Under the pieces are notes generated by a model. That model saw nothing but the letters and a program-made list of their open reading frames with translations, ran no database searches and was not told where the DNA came from. The position numbers were made by a program, and so were the translations under genes. This document shows positions 27,157 to 36,608 of a stretch of 64,000 nucleotides of DNA, piece after piece (position 1 is the stretch's first letter; each line of letters opens with the position of its first letter). Source of the DNA: Pseudaquabacterium terrae (GTDB lineage Bacteria > Pseudomonadota > Gammaproteobacteria > Burkholderiales > Burkholderiaceae_C); NCBI RefSeq assembly GCF_013266755.1, contig NZ_JABRWJ010000005.1:310001-374000 (forward strand), given 5' to 3'.

Positions 27157-27974
27157 CAGTGGCGGCTCCCCATGTAGATCGCCTGCACCTGCGGATCGGA
27201 CTCGATCTCGGCCGGCGTGCCGGCCCGCAACACGCGGCCGTTGTGCATCACCGTGACGTGTTCGACGACCCGCAGCGCGATGTCGAGGTCGTGCTCGATC
27301 AGCACGAAGCTCATGTGCGCCGGCAGCGAGCGCAGCAGCAGCACCAGCTCGCGCCGTTCGGCCGGCGACAGGCCCGCGGCCGGCTCGTCGAACAGGATCA
27401 GGCGCGGCGCGCCGGCCAGCGCCATGCCGATCTCGAGCTGGCGCTGCTGGCCGTGCGCCAGGTTCGCGACCAGCTCGTCGGCCAGGTGCGTGAGCCGCGC
27501 GCGCTCGAGCAGGTCCTGCGTCATGCGGCGCGACGCGTGCGACGGGCGTGGCCGCCACAGGCTGAAGCGCCCACTGGCGACGCCGCGCACCGCCAGGAAC
27601 AGGTTGTCGCGCACCGACAGGCCGCGAAACAGCAGCGACGACTGGTAAGTGCGGCGCAGCCCCTTGCGGATGCGCTCGTGCGGCGGCAGCTCGGTGATGT
27701 CCTCGCCGAAGAAATGAATGCGCCCCGCGGTGGGCGGGAAGTCGCCGGTGATCGCATTGAACAGCGTCGTCTTCCCGGCCCCGTTCGAGCCCAGGATGGC
27801 TGCCTTCTGCCCCGCCGCGACGGTCAGCGACACCTCGTCGACGGCGCGCAGCGCGCCGAAGGCCCGCGTCACGCCGTCGAGCACGAGCGCGTCGTTCGAC
27901 GACAGCGGCGCGCGCGCCGACGGCGCCGCCACCGCGGCGCGCCGCAGGGCCGTGGAAGGCATCAACGAAGCCAT
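27156..27974 (-). CDS. livG: Branched-chain amino acid-type ABC transporter ATPase LivG
   Basis: A 272-residue nucleotide-binding subunit with Walker A GSNGAGKT, the variant signature [15 protein letters not shown] characteristic of LivG proteins, Walker [12 protein letters not shown] and switch His in LIEHDLD. A 25-residue low-complexity N-terminal extension precedes the domain. It follows the livK-like gene by 12 nt and overlaps the LivF fusion gene by one base. LivG/LivF pairs energise import of branched-chain amino acids, amides, urea or aromatic acids. Confidence 0.93.
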   Translation of the reverse strand: MASLMPSTALRRAAVAAPSARAPLSSNDALVLDGVTRAFGALRAVDEVSLTVAAGQKAAILGSNGAGKTTLFNAITGDFPPTAGRIHFFGEDITELPPHERIRKGLRRTYQSSLLFRGLSVRDNLFLAVRGVASGRFSLWRPRPSHASRRMTQDLLERARLTHLADELVANLAHGQQRQLEIGMALAGAPRLILFDEPAAGLSPAERRELVLLLRSLPAHMSFVLIEHDLDIALRVVEHVTVMHNGRVLRAGTPAEIESDPQVQAIYMGSRH

Positions 27975-27986
27975 CGGTCGGGCAAC

Positions 27987-29240
27987 TCAGGGGCAGGCCG
28001 GGACGTCGCGCGAGCCGATCTGGAAGTCCTCCTTCTTCATGCCCAGCATCTGCTCGACGCCGTCGACCTTGCTGTGCACCTTGTTGAAGAGGTTGCCCTG
28101 TGCGTCCTTGACGACCTCGGTCACGAAGGTGGTGCCGATGGCCTGCCGGTTGCCGTCCAGCCGGACGTCGCCGTTGGGGGTCTTCAGCGTCATCTTCGAC
28201 AAGGCCTCGCGCAGCTTGGCCTGGTTGTTGGACAGGTCGCCGTTGACGGCAGCCAGGCCGTCCAGCGCCGCCTTCATGTTGACGTAGTAGACATAGGCGA
28301 ACAGGCTCGGGCTCGGGAAGCCGCCCTGCGCCACCGGATAGGTCTTCTGGTAGTCGGCGACGAAGGCCTTCCAGTCGGCCCCGTCGTAGGCATCGGCCAG
28401 CGGCCCGGCCGACAGCGTGCCGACGAGCGACTCGCGGCGCTTGCCGCGGTAGTTCAGCACGTCCTGGCTGACGGTGATCGAGCCGCCCATGATCGGCTTG
28501 TCGCCGCCCGAGGCCTCGTACTGGTTCAGGAAGTTCACCGCATCGGCGCCGCCCAGCACCACCAGCAGCGCGTCGACGTCGTTCGGGATCTTGGCGATCA
28601 CCGACGAGTAGTCCTTGCCGCCCAGCGGCACCCACGCCTTCGCAGGCACCTTGCCGCCCGCCCTGCAGTACTCGGACATGAAGCCCTGCACCTGCGAGTA
28701 GGGGAACGCATAGTCCTCGGCGATCACCATCGTGCGCTTGTAGCCCTTGGCCATCGCGGCCTTGCCGAGGCCCACCATCCACTGCGCGCCCTCGGTGTTG
28801 AAGCGGAAGAAGTTGCTGCTGGGGTTGACCAGCGTGGTGGCCTGCGCGCCCGATCCGCCGTTGATGAAGGTCACCTGCGGCTGCGTCTTCGAGTAGTCCT
28901 TGACGGCGATGCCCTCGCCGCCCGACAGCGGGCCGACCATGATGTCGACCTTGTCCTGCTCGACCAGCTTGCGCGTCGCATTCACGGCGACATCGGGCTT
29001 GGCGTCCGACGAGGCCTTGATGATCTCGATCTTGCGGCCGGCGACCACGCCGCCGCGCTGCTTCACGGCCAGTTCGGCGCCGCGCATGCCGTCGGCGCCG
29101 CCGGCGGCGAACGGCCCTTCCAGCGTCGCCAGCAGGCCGATCTTCACCGGCTGCCCCTGGCTCCAGGCCGCGCCGCCCACCGCCGCCATGGCCGCGGCGC
29201 CGAGGATCGATCGAATCCAGATTCGCTTTGTCAGGTTCAC
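27987..29240 (-). CDS. Periplasmic substrate-binding protein, LivK type
   Basis: A 417-residue type-I periplasmic binding protein with a signal peptide (cleavage near AWSQG, about residue 23) and the LivK-like opening [20 protein letters not shown]. The start is GTG 29240 with AAGGAG at good spacing. This subfamily serves many compounds besides leucine, so the ligand is open. The enzymes encoded upstream (amidohydrolases, FAHD) suggest a cyclic or amide-containing organic acid (inference). Confidence 0.9.
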   Translation of the reverse strand: MNLTKRIWIRSILGAAAMAAVGGAAWSQGQPVKIGLLATLEGPFAAGGADGMRGAELAVKQRGGVVAGRKIEIIKASSDAKPDVAVNATRKLVEQDKVDIMVGPLSGGEGIAVKDYSKTQPQVTFINGGSGAQATTLVNPSSNFFRFNTEGAQWMVGLGKAAMAKGYKRTMVIAEDYAFPYSQVQGFMSEYCRAGGKVPAKAWVPLGGKDYSSVIAKIPNDVDALLVVLGGADAVNFLNQYEASGGDKPIMGGSITVSQDVLNYRGKRRESLVGTLSAGPLADAYDGADWKAFVADYQKTYPVAQGGFPSPSLFAYVYYVNMKAALDGLAAVNGDLSNNQAKLREALSKMTLKTPNGDVRLDGNRQAIGTTFVTEVVKDAQGNLFNKVHSKVDGVEQMLGMKKEDFQIGSRDVPACP

Positions 29241-29251
29241 GGTTGTCTCCT

Positions 29252-30373
29252 TCAGGGGGAATGGGCGCCTGGGTTGGACGCGAAGCGCGAGCGCAGCTTC
29301 GCCCACAGACCGAGCAGGCCGTCGGGGGAAAACAGCACGATGGCGAGGAACACGACGCCGATGACGAGGTTGAAGCGTTCGCGGTCGATCAGGTCGATCG
29401 CGAAGGTCTGCAGCAGCACGAAGACGATGGCGCCGAGGAAGGCGCCAATCGGGTGCCGCATGCCGCCGAGCACGGCGATGACGAGGATGTTGATCAGCCA
29501 GGAGGTGTGCACCGACCCCGGCGTGATCAGGCCGTTGTACCAGACCAGCAGCACGCCGCCGACCGCGGCGATCAGGCCCGCCAGCGCGTAGGCGGCGACG
29601 CGGTGCGCGACGACGTGGAAGCCTAAGGCGGCCATGCGCCGCGGGTTGTCGCGGATGCCCTGCAGCGCGATGCCGAAGGGCGTGCGCACGGTCCAGCGCA
29701 CCAGCGCATAACCCGCGAGTGCACAGGCCAGCGACAGGAAGTAGAACGGCAGCGGGCTGCGCCAGTCGATGCCCAGCACCTTCGGCGGATACACCTCGCG
29801 CAGGCCCTGGAAGCCGTTGAAGAGCGTGTAGTTCTGCAGCACCAGGTAGTAGAACGCCACGCCGATGGCCAGCGTGATCATGATCGTGTAGATACCCTCG
29901 GTGCGCACCGACAGCCAGCCGATCAGCGTTGCTGCGGCAGTCGCGATCAGCAGCGTGGCCGGAATCGCGGCCCACCACGGCCACTGATGGCTGATGTCGG
30001 CGCCGCTGCTGGTGCCGAGGATCGCGAGCGAATAACCCGCAATGCCGGCGACCGTCATCTGCGCCAGCGACACCATGCCGCCGTAGCCGCCGAGGAAGGT
30101 CAGCGACAGCGCGACGAGGCCGAGCACCAGCGACTGCCCAGCGACCTGGAAGGTGATGAAGGGCGTCGCGACGAAGGGGAACACGAGCAGCGCAAGCAGC
30201 ACCAGCACGCGGCGGGGATTGAACACGCGGCGCCACGACTCGAGCCGGCTCGCGGGTGCGACCGGAGGCAACTGGACCGCAGCAAGCGGCACACGCGGCA
30301 TGCCAGGCCGCGACCGCGCCGCCGACGCGGCCGCGCCGCTGTTCATCGCCTTGCGCCAGTCGGCCGCGGCCAT
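29252..30373 (-). CDS. livM: ABC transporter permease LivM
   Basis: A 373-residue inner-membrane permease with about nine hydrophobic segments. It has the LivM landmark [17 protein letters not shown], the EAA-like region [20 protein letters not shown] and a C-terminal [13 protein letters not shown]. An N-terminal cytoplasmic extension of about 50 residues is present. It starts 1 nt after the LivH stop, consistent with coupled translation. Confidence 0.93.
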   Translation of the reverse strand: MAAADWRKAMNSGAAASAARSRPGMPRVPLAAVQLPPVAPASRLESWRRVFNPRRVLVLLALLVFPFVATPFITFQVAGQSLVLGLVALSLTFLGGYGGMVSLAQMTVAGIAGYSLAILGTSSGADISHQWPWWAAIPATLLIATAAATLIGWLSVRTEGIYTIMITLAIGVAFYYLVLQNYTLFNGFQGLREVYPPKVLGIDWRSPLPFYFLSLACALAGYALVRWTVRTPFGIALQGIRDNPRRMAALGFHVVAHRVAAYALAGLIAAVGGVLLVWYNGLITPGSVHTSWLINILVIAVLGGMRHPIGAFLGAIVFVLLQTFAIDLIDRERFNLVIGVVFLAIVLFSPDGLLGLWAKLRSRFASNPGAHSP

Positions 30374-30374
30374 G

Positions 30375-31322
30375 TCAAGCTGCTTTCCCCATGATGCCGC
30401 GCGGCCGGAACGCCAGCACCAGGATCAGGATGATGAAGGTGAAGACCACGCTGTAGGTCGGCGCGTAGGCCAGGCCGTAGGTCTCCGCCAGCCCCAGGAT
30501 CGCCGCGCCGATGGCCGCACCGATGACGCTGCCCATGCCGCCGACGATCACCACGATCAGCGACGCCAGCAGCAGGCGCGTGTCCTCGCCCGGCACCATC
30601 GACAGCTCCACCGCGCCGATCACGCCGCCAAAGCCCGCGAGCCCCGCGCCCAGCATGAAGGTGATCGCGAACACCAGGTTCACGTTGACGCCGGCCGCCG
30701 CCAGCATGCCGCGGTCGTCGACGCCGGCGCGAATCATCATGCCCACGCGGGTGCGGTTCAGAAGCCACCACAGCCCGACGCCGATGGCCAGGCCGAAGCC
30801 GAGCAGGCTGAGTCGGTAGGCCGAATAGGCCTTGATCAGCGGGATGTCGCGGATCGGTCCCTGCAGCCAGGCCGGCGCTTCCATCTGGTGTACCTGGCCG
30901 GTGAAGATCCACATCAGCACGTCGGCGATGACGATGGACAGGCCGATCGTCACCATCGTCTGCCGCAGGTCCTCGCCCTGCATGTGGCGCAGGATCAGCC
31001 ACTGGATCAGCAGGCCGGCGATGGCCGCCGCCGCGAAGCCCGCCGCCAGCGCCAGGATCCACCAGCCGGTCTTCTCGGCGACGATGAATGCGACGTAGCC
31101 GCCCAGCAGGTACAGCGAGCCGTGCGCCAGGTTGACGTTGCGCATCAGCCCGAAGACGAGCGTGAAGCCGCTGGCCACGATGAAGTACAGCGAGGCCAGT
31201 GTCAGGCCGTTCAGCATCGTGATCAGGTAGAGGCGCGGATTGTCGAACAGCGCCCAGGCCGAGAAGGCCAGCAGCGGTCCGCCGACCAGCAGCCACGTGA
31301 GGATCGCAGCGCGAGACGTCAT
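30375..31322 (-). CDS. livH: ABC transporter permease LivH
   Basis: A 315-residue inner-membrane permease with the LivH hallmarks LYFIVASGFTLVFGLMRNVN, AHGSLYLLGGYVAF, and VVIVGGMGSVIGAAIGAAIL in the C-terminal half. The coupling region is TRVGMMIRAGVDDRGMLAA. The start overlaps the stop of the upstream amidohydrolase as ATGA (31319-31322), tying transport to catabolism. Confidence 0.93.
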   Translation of the reverse strand: MTSRAAILTWLLVGGPLLAFSAWALFDNPRLYLITMLNGLTLASLYFIVASGFTLVFGLMRNVNLAHGSLYLLGGYVAFIVAEKTGWWILALAAGFAAAAIAGLLIQWLILRHMQGEDLRQTMVTIGLSIVIADVLMWIFTGQVHQMEAPAWLQGPIRDIPLIKAYSAYRLSLLGFGLAIGVGLWWLLNRTRVGMMIRAGVDDRGMLAAAGVNVNLVFAITFMLGAGLAGFGGVIGAVELSMVPGEDTRLLLASLIVVIVGGMGSVIGAAIGAAILGLAETYGLAYAPTYSVVFTFIILILVLAFRPRGIMGKAA

Positions 31323-32602
31323 GCCGCACGACTCCAGCGCCGTTCGTCAGCGATCTCCGGCGACTTGGCGAAGACGCCGTCCTTCATCACCGCCAGGATG
31401 CGCTTCGGGTCGCGCAGGATCGCGATGTTGGCCAGCGGGTCGCCATCCACCAGCAGCAGGTCGGCCAGGTGACCTTCCTTCACCTGCCCGAGCTCGTGCG
31501 CGCGCATCATGATCTGGCCGCCGTAGAGGGTGGCGCTGCGGATGGCCTCGGCCGGCGTGAAGCCGAGGTACTTGACGAAGAACTCGAGGTCGCGCGCGTT
31601 CTGGCAGTGCGGCGTGAACGCGAAACCGTAGTCGCCGCCGGGCAGCACGCGCACGCCGCGCCGATGCATGGCTTTGAGCGACTCGATGGCCGCGTCCCAT
31701 TCGCGCTGGTAGCCCATCGCCACCGCCTTGGCGTTCGTGATGCCCCAGGGCTCGGCCTCGTGCAGCATCGCGTACAGGATGGCGATGCCGGGCGCGACGA
31801 AGACGCGGTCCTTCGCCGCCTCCAGCATGTCCAGCGTCTCCTCGTCGGTGTAGCTGGCGTGGTAGATCACGTCGATGCCATGGCGCAGCGCCTGCTTCAC
31901 CGACGCCGCCGAGCGCGCATGCGCGGTGCCGCGCTTGCCGCGAACGCGCACCTCGTCCATCGCCGCGGCCACCTCGGCGTCGCTCATCCAGGTCGTCTCG
32001 GCGGGCGACTGCGGCGTGAAGTTGTCGCCCGACAGGTTCAGCTTGATCGAGTCGACGCCGTACTTGAGGAACAGGCGCACGACCTTGCGCATCTCGTCGG
32101 CCGAGTTGACGTTGACGCCGAAGCTGAACTCGGGAAACGGCAGGTGCGGCAGCGTCTCGTCGCCCAGGCCGCCGGGCACCGTGATCTCCTGGCTGGCCGC
32201 GAGGTAGCGCGGACCGGGGATCTGCCCGGCATTGATCGCGTTGCGGATCACGACGTCGAGCCGCGGCTTCGCGCAGGCTGCGCCGACGCAGGAGGTGAAG
32301 CCGGCTTCCAGGTAGCGCCGCGCCACCTTGGCGCACCACAGCACGTGCTCCTCCAGCGGCATGCGCTGGATGGCGTCGAGCGTGGCGGCATCGTTCCACG
32401 AGAAGTGCGTGTGCGCCTCGCACATGCCGGGCATCAGCGTCGCGCCGGCGCCGTCGATCACGGTCGCGCCGGCCGGCGCCGCGGCGGCCAGCGAGCGCCC
32501 GACCGAGCGGATGCGCTCGTCCTGCACCAGCACGCTGCCGGCATAGGGCATGGCGCCACTGCCGTCGAGGATGCGGACATTGGTGAACAGCACCGTGGCC
32601 AT
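31319..32602 (-). CDS. Amidohydrolase family protein (imidazolonepropionase-like), copy 1
   Basis: A 427-residue metal-dependent hydrolase of the COG1228 type. The metal-binding HxH is in EAHTHFSW, followed by a Lys in SIKLNLSG, His in TAHARS and YHAS, and the Asp of GGDYGFAF, the expected order of ligands around the TIM barrel. A beta-sandwich is formed by N- and C-terminal parts (DGSGAMPYAG, GHLADLLLVDGDPL). It is closely similar to the next upstream gene, with long identical runs such as TSCVGAACAKPRLDVVIRNA. The family hydrolyses cyclic amides, dipeptides or esters; the substrate is unknown. It overlaps livH by 4 nt. Confidence 0.9.
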   Translation of the reverse strand: MATVLFTNVRILDGSGAMPYAGSVLVQDERIRSVGRSLAAAAPAGATVIDGAGATLMPGMCEAHTHFSWNDAATLDAIQRMPLEEHVLWCAKVARRYLEAGFTSCVGAACAKPRLDVVIRNAINAGQIPGPRYLAASQEITVPGGLGDETLPHLPFPEFSFGVNVNSADEMRKVVRLFLKYGVDSIKLNLSGDNFTPQSPAETTWMSDAEVAAAMDEVRVRGKRGTAHARSAASVKQALRHGIDVIYHASYTDEETLDMLEAAKDRVFVAPGIAILYAMLHEAEPWGITNAKAVAMGYQREWDAAIESLKAMHRRGVRVLPGGDYGFAFTPHCQNARDLEFFVKYLGFTPAEAIRSATLYGGQIMMRAHELGQVKEGHLADLLLVDGDPLANIAILRDPKRILAVMKDGVFAKSPEIADERRWSRAA

Positions 32603-32615
32603 CGAGAGCCTCCCT

Positions 32616-33905
32616 TCAGGCCGCCCAGCGGGTCGTGCGCGCCGCGCGCACGGGCGGTGCGCGGTGGAACTCGCCGTCCTTCATGACGGCCAGGATGCGG
32701 GCCTTGTCCTGCAGCACCGTGATGTCGGCCAACGGATCGCCGTCGATCAGCAGGATGTCGGCCAGGCAGCCCTCGCGCAGGTAGCCCAGTTCCTTGCCGC
32801 GGCCCATCATCGGGCCGCCCCACGCGGTGGCCGACAGCAGGGCCTCCATCGTGCTCATGCCCACGTATTTCACGAAGTATTCGAGGTCCTTCGCATTGGT
32901 GCCATGCGGCGTCCAGGCGAAGCCGTAGTCGCCGCCAGGCAGGATGCGCACGCCGCGCCGGCGCAGCGCCTTCATCGTCTCGACGGCCGCCTCCAGCTCG
33001 CGGTGGTAGCCCATCTTGCGGGTCACCTCGGGCGTCAGGCCCCACGCGGACGCGTGGTGGCAGGTGTTGATCAGCCAGGCCAGCCCGGGCGCGATGAAGT
33101 GCGCCATCTTGTGCGCTTCCAGCAGGTCCAGCGCTTCCTCGTCGGCGAAGCTCGCGTGGTAGATCACCTCGATGCCGTGGCGCACGCACTGCTTGATCGA
33201 CCGCGTCGAGCGCGCATGCGCCGCGACGCGTTTGCCCCAGGCCTTGGCCTCCTCGACGCAGGTGGCGATCTCGGCCTCGGTGAACTGGCTCATCTCGCTG
33301 GGCATGCCGGTGATCGATTCACCGGACAGGTTGATCTTCAGCGAGTCGACGCCGTACTTCGCGAAGATGCGCACGCACTTGCGCATCTCCTCGCAGCCGC
33401 TGACCACGGCGCCGAACGCGAACTCGGGCTGCGGCAGGTGCGGCTGCGTGGTGTCGCCCAAGCCCCCGGGCACGGTGATCTCCTGGCTCGCCGCCAGGTA
33501 GCGCGGGCCGACGATGGTGCCGTCGTTGATCGCGTTGCGGATCACGACGTCCAGCCGCGGCTTGGCGCAGGCCGCGCCGACACAGGAGGTCCAGCCCATG
33601 TCGAGGTAGATCTTCGCCACCTCGGCACACCACAGGATGTGCTCCTCCGGCGGCATGCGCTGGATCGCGTCGAGGCTGGGCTGGTTGTTCCACGAGAAGT
33701 GCGTGTGGGCCTCGACCATGCCCGGCATCAGAAAGGCGCCAGCACCATCGACCACGGTCGCGCCGGCCACCGGCGCGCTGCGCAGCCCGGCACCGCTCTT
33801 CACGACGTGCGTGATGCGGTTGCCCTGCACCAGCACCTCGCCATTGAACGGCCTGTCGCCGCCGCCGTCGAAGACCCGCACGTTGGTGAAGAGCACGTTG
33901 GCCAT
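32616..33905 (-). CDS. Amidohydrolase family protein (imidazolonepropionase-like), copy 2
   Basis: A 429-residue paralogue of the preceding amidohydrolase, with the same order of ligands: EAHTHFSW, SLKINLSG, AAHARS, YHAS and GGDYGFAW. I chose ATG 33905 (MANVLFTNVRVFDGGG) because it matches the N-terminus of copy 1 and follows GGAGATCC; the frame stays open upstream only as shadow of the alpha/beta hydrolase gene. The two copies may act on different stereoisomers or successive amide bonds (inference). Confidence 0.9.
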   Translation of the reverse strand: MANVLFTNVRVFDGGGDRPFNGEVLVQGNRITHVVKSGAGLRSAPVAGATVVDGAGAFLMPGMVEAHTHFSWNNQPSLDAIQRMPPEEHILWCAEVAKIYLDMGWTSCVGAACAKPRLDVVIRNAINDGTIVGPRYLAASQEITVPGGLGDTTQPHLPQPEFAFGAVVSGCEEMRKCVRIFAKYGVDSLKINLSGESITGMPSEMSQFTEAEIATCVEEAKAWGKRVAAHARSTRSIKQCVRHGIEVIYHASFADEEALDLLEAHKMAHFIAPGLAWLINTCHHASAWGLTPEVTRKMGYHRELEAAVETMKALRRRGVRILPGGDYGFAWTPHGTNAKDLEYFVKYVGMSTMEALLSATAWGGPMMGRGKELGYLREGCLADILLIDGDPLADITVLQDKARILAVMKDGEFHRAPPVRAARTTRWAA

Positions 33906-33916
33906 GCCGGATCTCC

Positions 33917-34714
33917 TCAGGAACGCACCGAGGCCAGGAAGTCGCGCAGCTCGCGAGCGCACTCGTCGGGGCGCTCGATCGGCGTCCAGTGACCGCAGCG
34001 ATTGAGCACCACCGTGCGCACACCGGCGCTGCCGCCGAGGCGTTCGGCCATCGCCCGCACGGCCTGCGGCGGCGCGACGGTGTCCTCGTCGCCGGTGACC
34101 AGCAGCACCGGCGCGCGAATCTCCTCGACTGCGGCGGCGGGCGCGTCGGCCAGGGCCTCGCAGCTGCGCGCGTAGCCGTCCGGGTCCTGCCGCATCAGGC
34201 TCTCGCGCACGAAGGCCGCGACCGCCGGATGGCGGCGGCGCGAATCGGCCGACGTGGCGCCGTTCATCAAGGTCTGCGCGATGTCCTGCATGCCGGACGG
34301 CCCCTCGCTGCGCGCCTTGCCGGCCCGGGTCCGGATCGCCGCGCGCGCCGCTTCGGCCGGGCTGATCAGCGGTCCGAACAGCGCGAGGCAACGCACCAGC
34401 TTCGGCGTCTCGACCGCCAGGTGCTGGCAGACGATCGTGCCCATCGAGTGACCCACCAGGTGCGCCCGCGTGATGCCCAGCCTCGCGCACACCGTGCGCA
34501 CGCATTCCGCGAAACGCGCGATGCTCAGCACGCCGCTGACGGCCGACGACCGTGCGCTGCCGGGCAGGTCGAGCCGCAGCACGCGCTGGCCGGCCAGCGC
34601 AGGCATCAGCGCAGTGAACGAGTTGCTGCTGCCACCGAGGCCATGCACGCAGACCACGGCGTCGCCCTCGCCTTCATCCTCGACCGCGACCTTGTCGACC
34701 CAGTGCAGCGTCAT
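33917..34714 (-). CDS. Alpha/beta hydrolase
   Basis: A 265-residue alpha/beta-fold hydrolase. The nucleophile elbow is GHSMG with Ser90; the acid is in TGDEDTVAP (Asp209 or Asp211) and the base is His242 in GHWTPIERPDE. The oxyanion region is CVHGLGGSSNSF. Sequence type is close to 3-oxoadipate enol-lactonases and ring-fission product hydrolases, so hydrolysis of an ester, lactone or C-C bond in the pathway is likely. It lies 6 nt downstream of the FAHD gene. Confidence 0.88.
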   Translation of the reverse strand: MTLHWVDKVAVEDEGEGDAVVCVHGLGGSSNSFTALMPALAGQRVLRLDLPGSARSSAVSGVLSIARFAECVRTVCARLGITRAHLVGHSMGTIVCQHLAVETPKLVRCLALFGPLISPAEAARAAIRTRAGKARSEGPSGMQDIAQTLMNGATSADSRRRHPAVAAFVRESLMRQDPDGYARSCEALADAPAAAVEEIRAPVLLVTGDEDTVAPPQAVRAMAERLGGSAGVRTVVLNRCGHWTPIERPDECARELRDFLASVRS

Positions 34715-34720
34715 CGTGCG

Positions 34721-35611
34721 TCACCCGACGTGGTCGAACAGGTTCTCGATCGCACCGATGCCGTCGATCTCGATGCGGAAGCGGTCGCCCGCGACCAGCC
34801 ATTTCGGCGGCTGGAATCCCATGCCGACGCCCGAGGGCGTGCCGGTCGCGATGACGTCGCCGGGGTACAGCGTGATGCCGCGCGAGCAGGTCTCGATCAG
34901 CGTCGGGATGTCGAAGATCATGTCCTTCGTGCGGCCGTCCTGGCGCAGTTCGGGCTCGGCGTTGCGGGCCATCAGCCAGCCGCGCACGCGCGTGTCGCGG
35001 CCGTCGAGCTCGTCGGCGCTGACGATGCACGGGCCCATCGGCAGGAAGGTGTCGAAGCTCTTGCCGAGGTCCCACTGCTGGTGCCGCACCTGCACGTCGC
35101 GCGCGCTGACATCGTTGACCACCGTGTAGCCGAACACGTGGTCGATCGCCCGCGAGCGCGGAATGTCGCGACCGCCGCGGCCGATGACCACCGCCAGCTC
35201 GGACTCATAGTCGATCTGCAGCGTCACCTGCGCGCCCGGCAGGCGCACGGTGTCGTACGGGCCGGCGATGCACTCGCCGAGCTTGGTGAACACGATCGGC
35301 CAGGTGTCCTTCTCGGGCAGGCTGTCGCGGAAGACGGTGGTGGCCAGCTCCTCGGCATGCGCGCGGTAATTGCGGCCGGCGCAGAACACGCTGCGCAGGG
35401 GCCGGGGCAGCGGCGCGCCCAGCGTGACGGCGGCGGTGGGCAGTCGCGCGCCGGAGGGCGGCGGCAGCGGCTCGCCGCGGGCCAGCGCCTGGATCAGCGG
35501 CAGCGCGCCGAGCGCGGGCTGCGCTGCGCCCAAGGGCGTCACTTCGCGGCCGTCGCGTGACAGCAGGCCGACGTGCGGCCGTCCGCCCCAATTCCAGTGG
35601 GCCAAGCGCAT
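34721..35611 (-). CDS. Fumarylacetoacetate hydrolase (FAHD) family protein
   Basis: A 296-residue FAHD-family enzyme with the metal-binding core: FCAGRNYRAHAEE, IDYESELAVVIG (acidic ligands), GYTVVNDVSARD and the C-terminal TGTPSGVGMG. Members hydrolyse fumarylacetoacetate, acylpyruvates or 2-hydroxyhepta-2,4-diene-1,7-dioate-type ring-cleavage products, or act as isomerases or decarboxylases. It is the first gene of the reverse catabolic run and diverges from a TetR-like regulator over an operator-like palindrome. Confidence 0.9.
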   Translation of the reverse strand: MRLAHWNWGGRPHVGLLSRDGREVTPLGAAQPALGALPLIQALARGEPLPPPSGARLPTAAVTLGAPLPRPLRSVFCAGRNYRAHAEELATTVFRDSLPEKDTWPIVFTKLGECIAGPYDTVRLPGAQVTLQIDYESELAVVIGRGGRDIPRSRAIDHVFGYTVVNDVSARDVQVRHQQWDLGKSFDTFLPMGPCIVSADELDGRDTRVRGWLMARNAEPELRQDGRTKDMIFDIPTLIETCSRGITLYPGDVIATGTPSGVGMGFQPPKWLVAGDRFRIEIDGIGAIENLFDHVG

Positions 35612-35720
35612 GCAGTTTGTCTCCTGACGTCCGCCGCGGGCCTTCGGTCCGGCGATGGGTTGCGTGCGCCTTGCGCGGCTGCCGGGAAACTGCTGGTGGC
35701 CGTGAGACGCCGTGCCGCAA

Positions 35721-35738
35721 TTGAGACTTGCGTCTCAA
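35721..35738. promoter_or_regulatory. Palindromic operator candidate between the FAHD gene and the TetR gene
   Basis: TTGAGAC-TTGC-GTCTCAA is a perfect inverted repeat with 7-bp arms, typical in size for a TetR-family operator. A further half-site-like TGAGACG is at 35703-35709. It lies 110 bp upstream of the FAHD start and 34 or 82 bp upstream of the two likely TetR starts, so a bound regulator could repress both directions. Palindrome seen; function inferred. Confidence 0.6.
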
Positions 35739-35819
35739 ATCGGAACCGGCGCATCATACGGGCCGCCGCCGATGCCCATCAAGAGAAGGGCCCGCCGCAA
35801 AGCACCCGGAATAACCCGC

Positions 35820-36572
35820 ATGGCCCGACCCAAACTGCGCGTCACCGAACCGCCCCAGCCGCCGGCACGGGGCGTCAAGGCGGCCACCTGGAACCTGCTG
35901 CTCGACACCGGGATGCGCCTGATCCAGGAGCTGGGCCACATTCCTTCGGTCGCCGAAGTGGCGGTCCGGGCCAAGGTGTCTCGCGCCACGGCGTACCGCT
36001 ACTTCCCCAGCCGAAGCGCGCTGGTCACGGCGGTGATCGACACCTCGCTCGGGCCGGTGCGGCGTTTCGCGTCCGACGCGCCCGATGGCCGGGAGCGCGT
36101 GCACGAGCTGTTCGTCAAGACCTTCCCGCGCTTCAAGGAATTCGAGGCGCAGCTGCGCGCGGCCGCGCAGCTGACGCTGGAGCAGTGGGCGCTGGAGCGT
36201 GCCGGTCTGCTGGAAGAGGAGCCTTACCGCCGCGGCCACCGGGTGCGCATCCTGGAACACGCCATCGCGCCGCTGGCGGCGCAGCTGTCGCCCGCCCTGC
36301 ACGACCGGCTGCACCGCGCGCTGTCGGTCGTCTACGGGATCGAGCCGTACATCATCCTGAAGGACATCTGGGGCCTGGGCGACCGCGAGGTCGAGCGCAC
36401 CGCGCTGTGGATGGCCGACGCACTGATCGATGCCGCGCTGCGCGAAGCCGCACCGGCGGCGCGCTCGCCGCGGCCGAACGGTGCGCGTACCGCCGCGCGC
36501 GGCAACGGCGATGCGCGGCGTTCCTCATCGACTGCGCCGGCAACCGCCGCGCCGGCCCGGCGCATGAAATGA
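35820..36572 (+). CDS. TetR/AcrR-family regulator
   Basis: A 250-residue regulator with an N-terminal TetR helix-turn-helix (SVAEVAVRAKVSRATAYRYF, residues about 43-62) and a variable helical ligand domain. The low-complexity C-terminus (about 30 residues rich in Ala, Arg, Pro) is probably disordered. ATG 35820 and ATG 35772 are both possible; an ATG at 35712 is unlikely because the coding region would then contain the palindrome at 35721-35738. Position and operator suggest that it represses the divergent catabolic run and responds to its substrate. Confidence 0.82.
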   Translation: MARPKLRVTEPPQPPARGVKAATWNLLLDTGMRLIQELGHIPSVAEVAVRAKVSRATAYRYFPSRSALVTAVIDTSLGPVRRFASDAPDGRERVHELFVKTFPRFKEFEAQLRAAAQLTLEQWALERAGLLEEEPYRRGHRVRILEHAIAPLAAQLSPALHDRLHRALSVVYGIEPYIILKDIWGLGDREVERTALWMADALIDAALREAAPAARSPRPNGARTAARGNGDARRSSSTAPATAAPARRMK

Positions 36573-36608
36573 CCTGGCGACGCCCTCGCGCCAGGGCCCG
36601 GCCACGCG

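Noticed and set aside
27157-28782. A much longer LivF-UPF0261 protein starting inside the livK gene
   Set aside because: The frame is open there, but that part is a shadow of livG and livK; LivF similarity begins after ATG 27156, which overlaps the livG stop in the usual coupled manner.
27159-29591. Open frame (810 codons) on the + strand across livG and livK
   Set aside because: Antisense to two clear transporter genes, with low-complexity His/Arg-rich product.
35712-35771. ATG 35712 as start of the TetR-like gene
   Set aside because: The palindrome at 35721-35738 would then be coding, and the first 20 residues show no family similarity.
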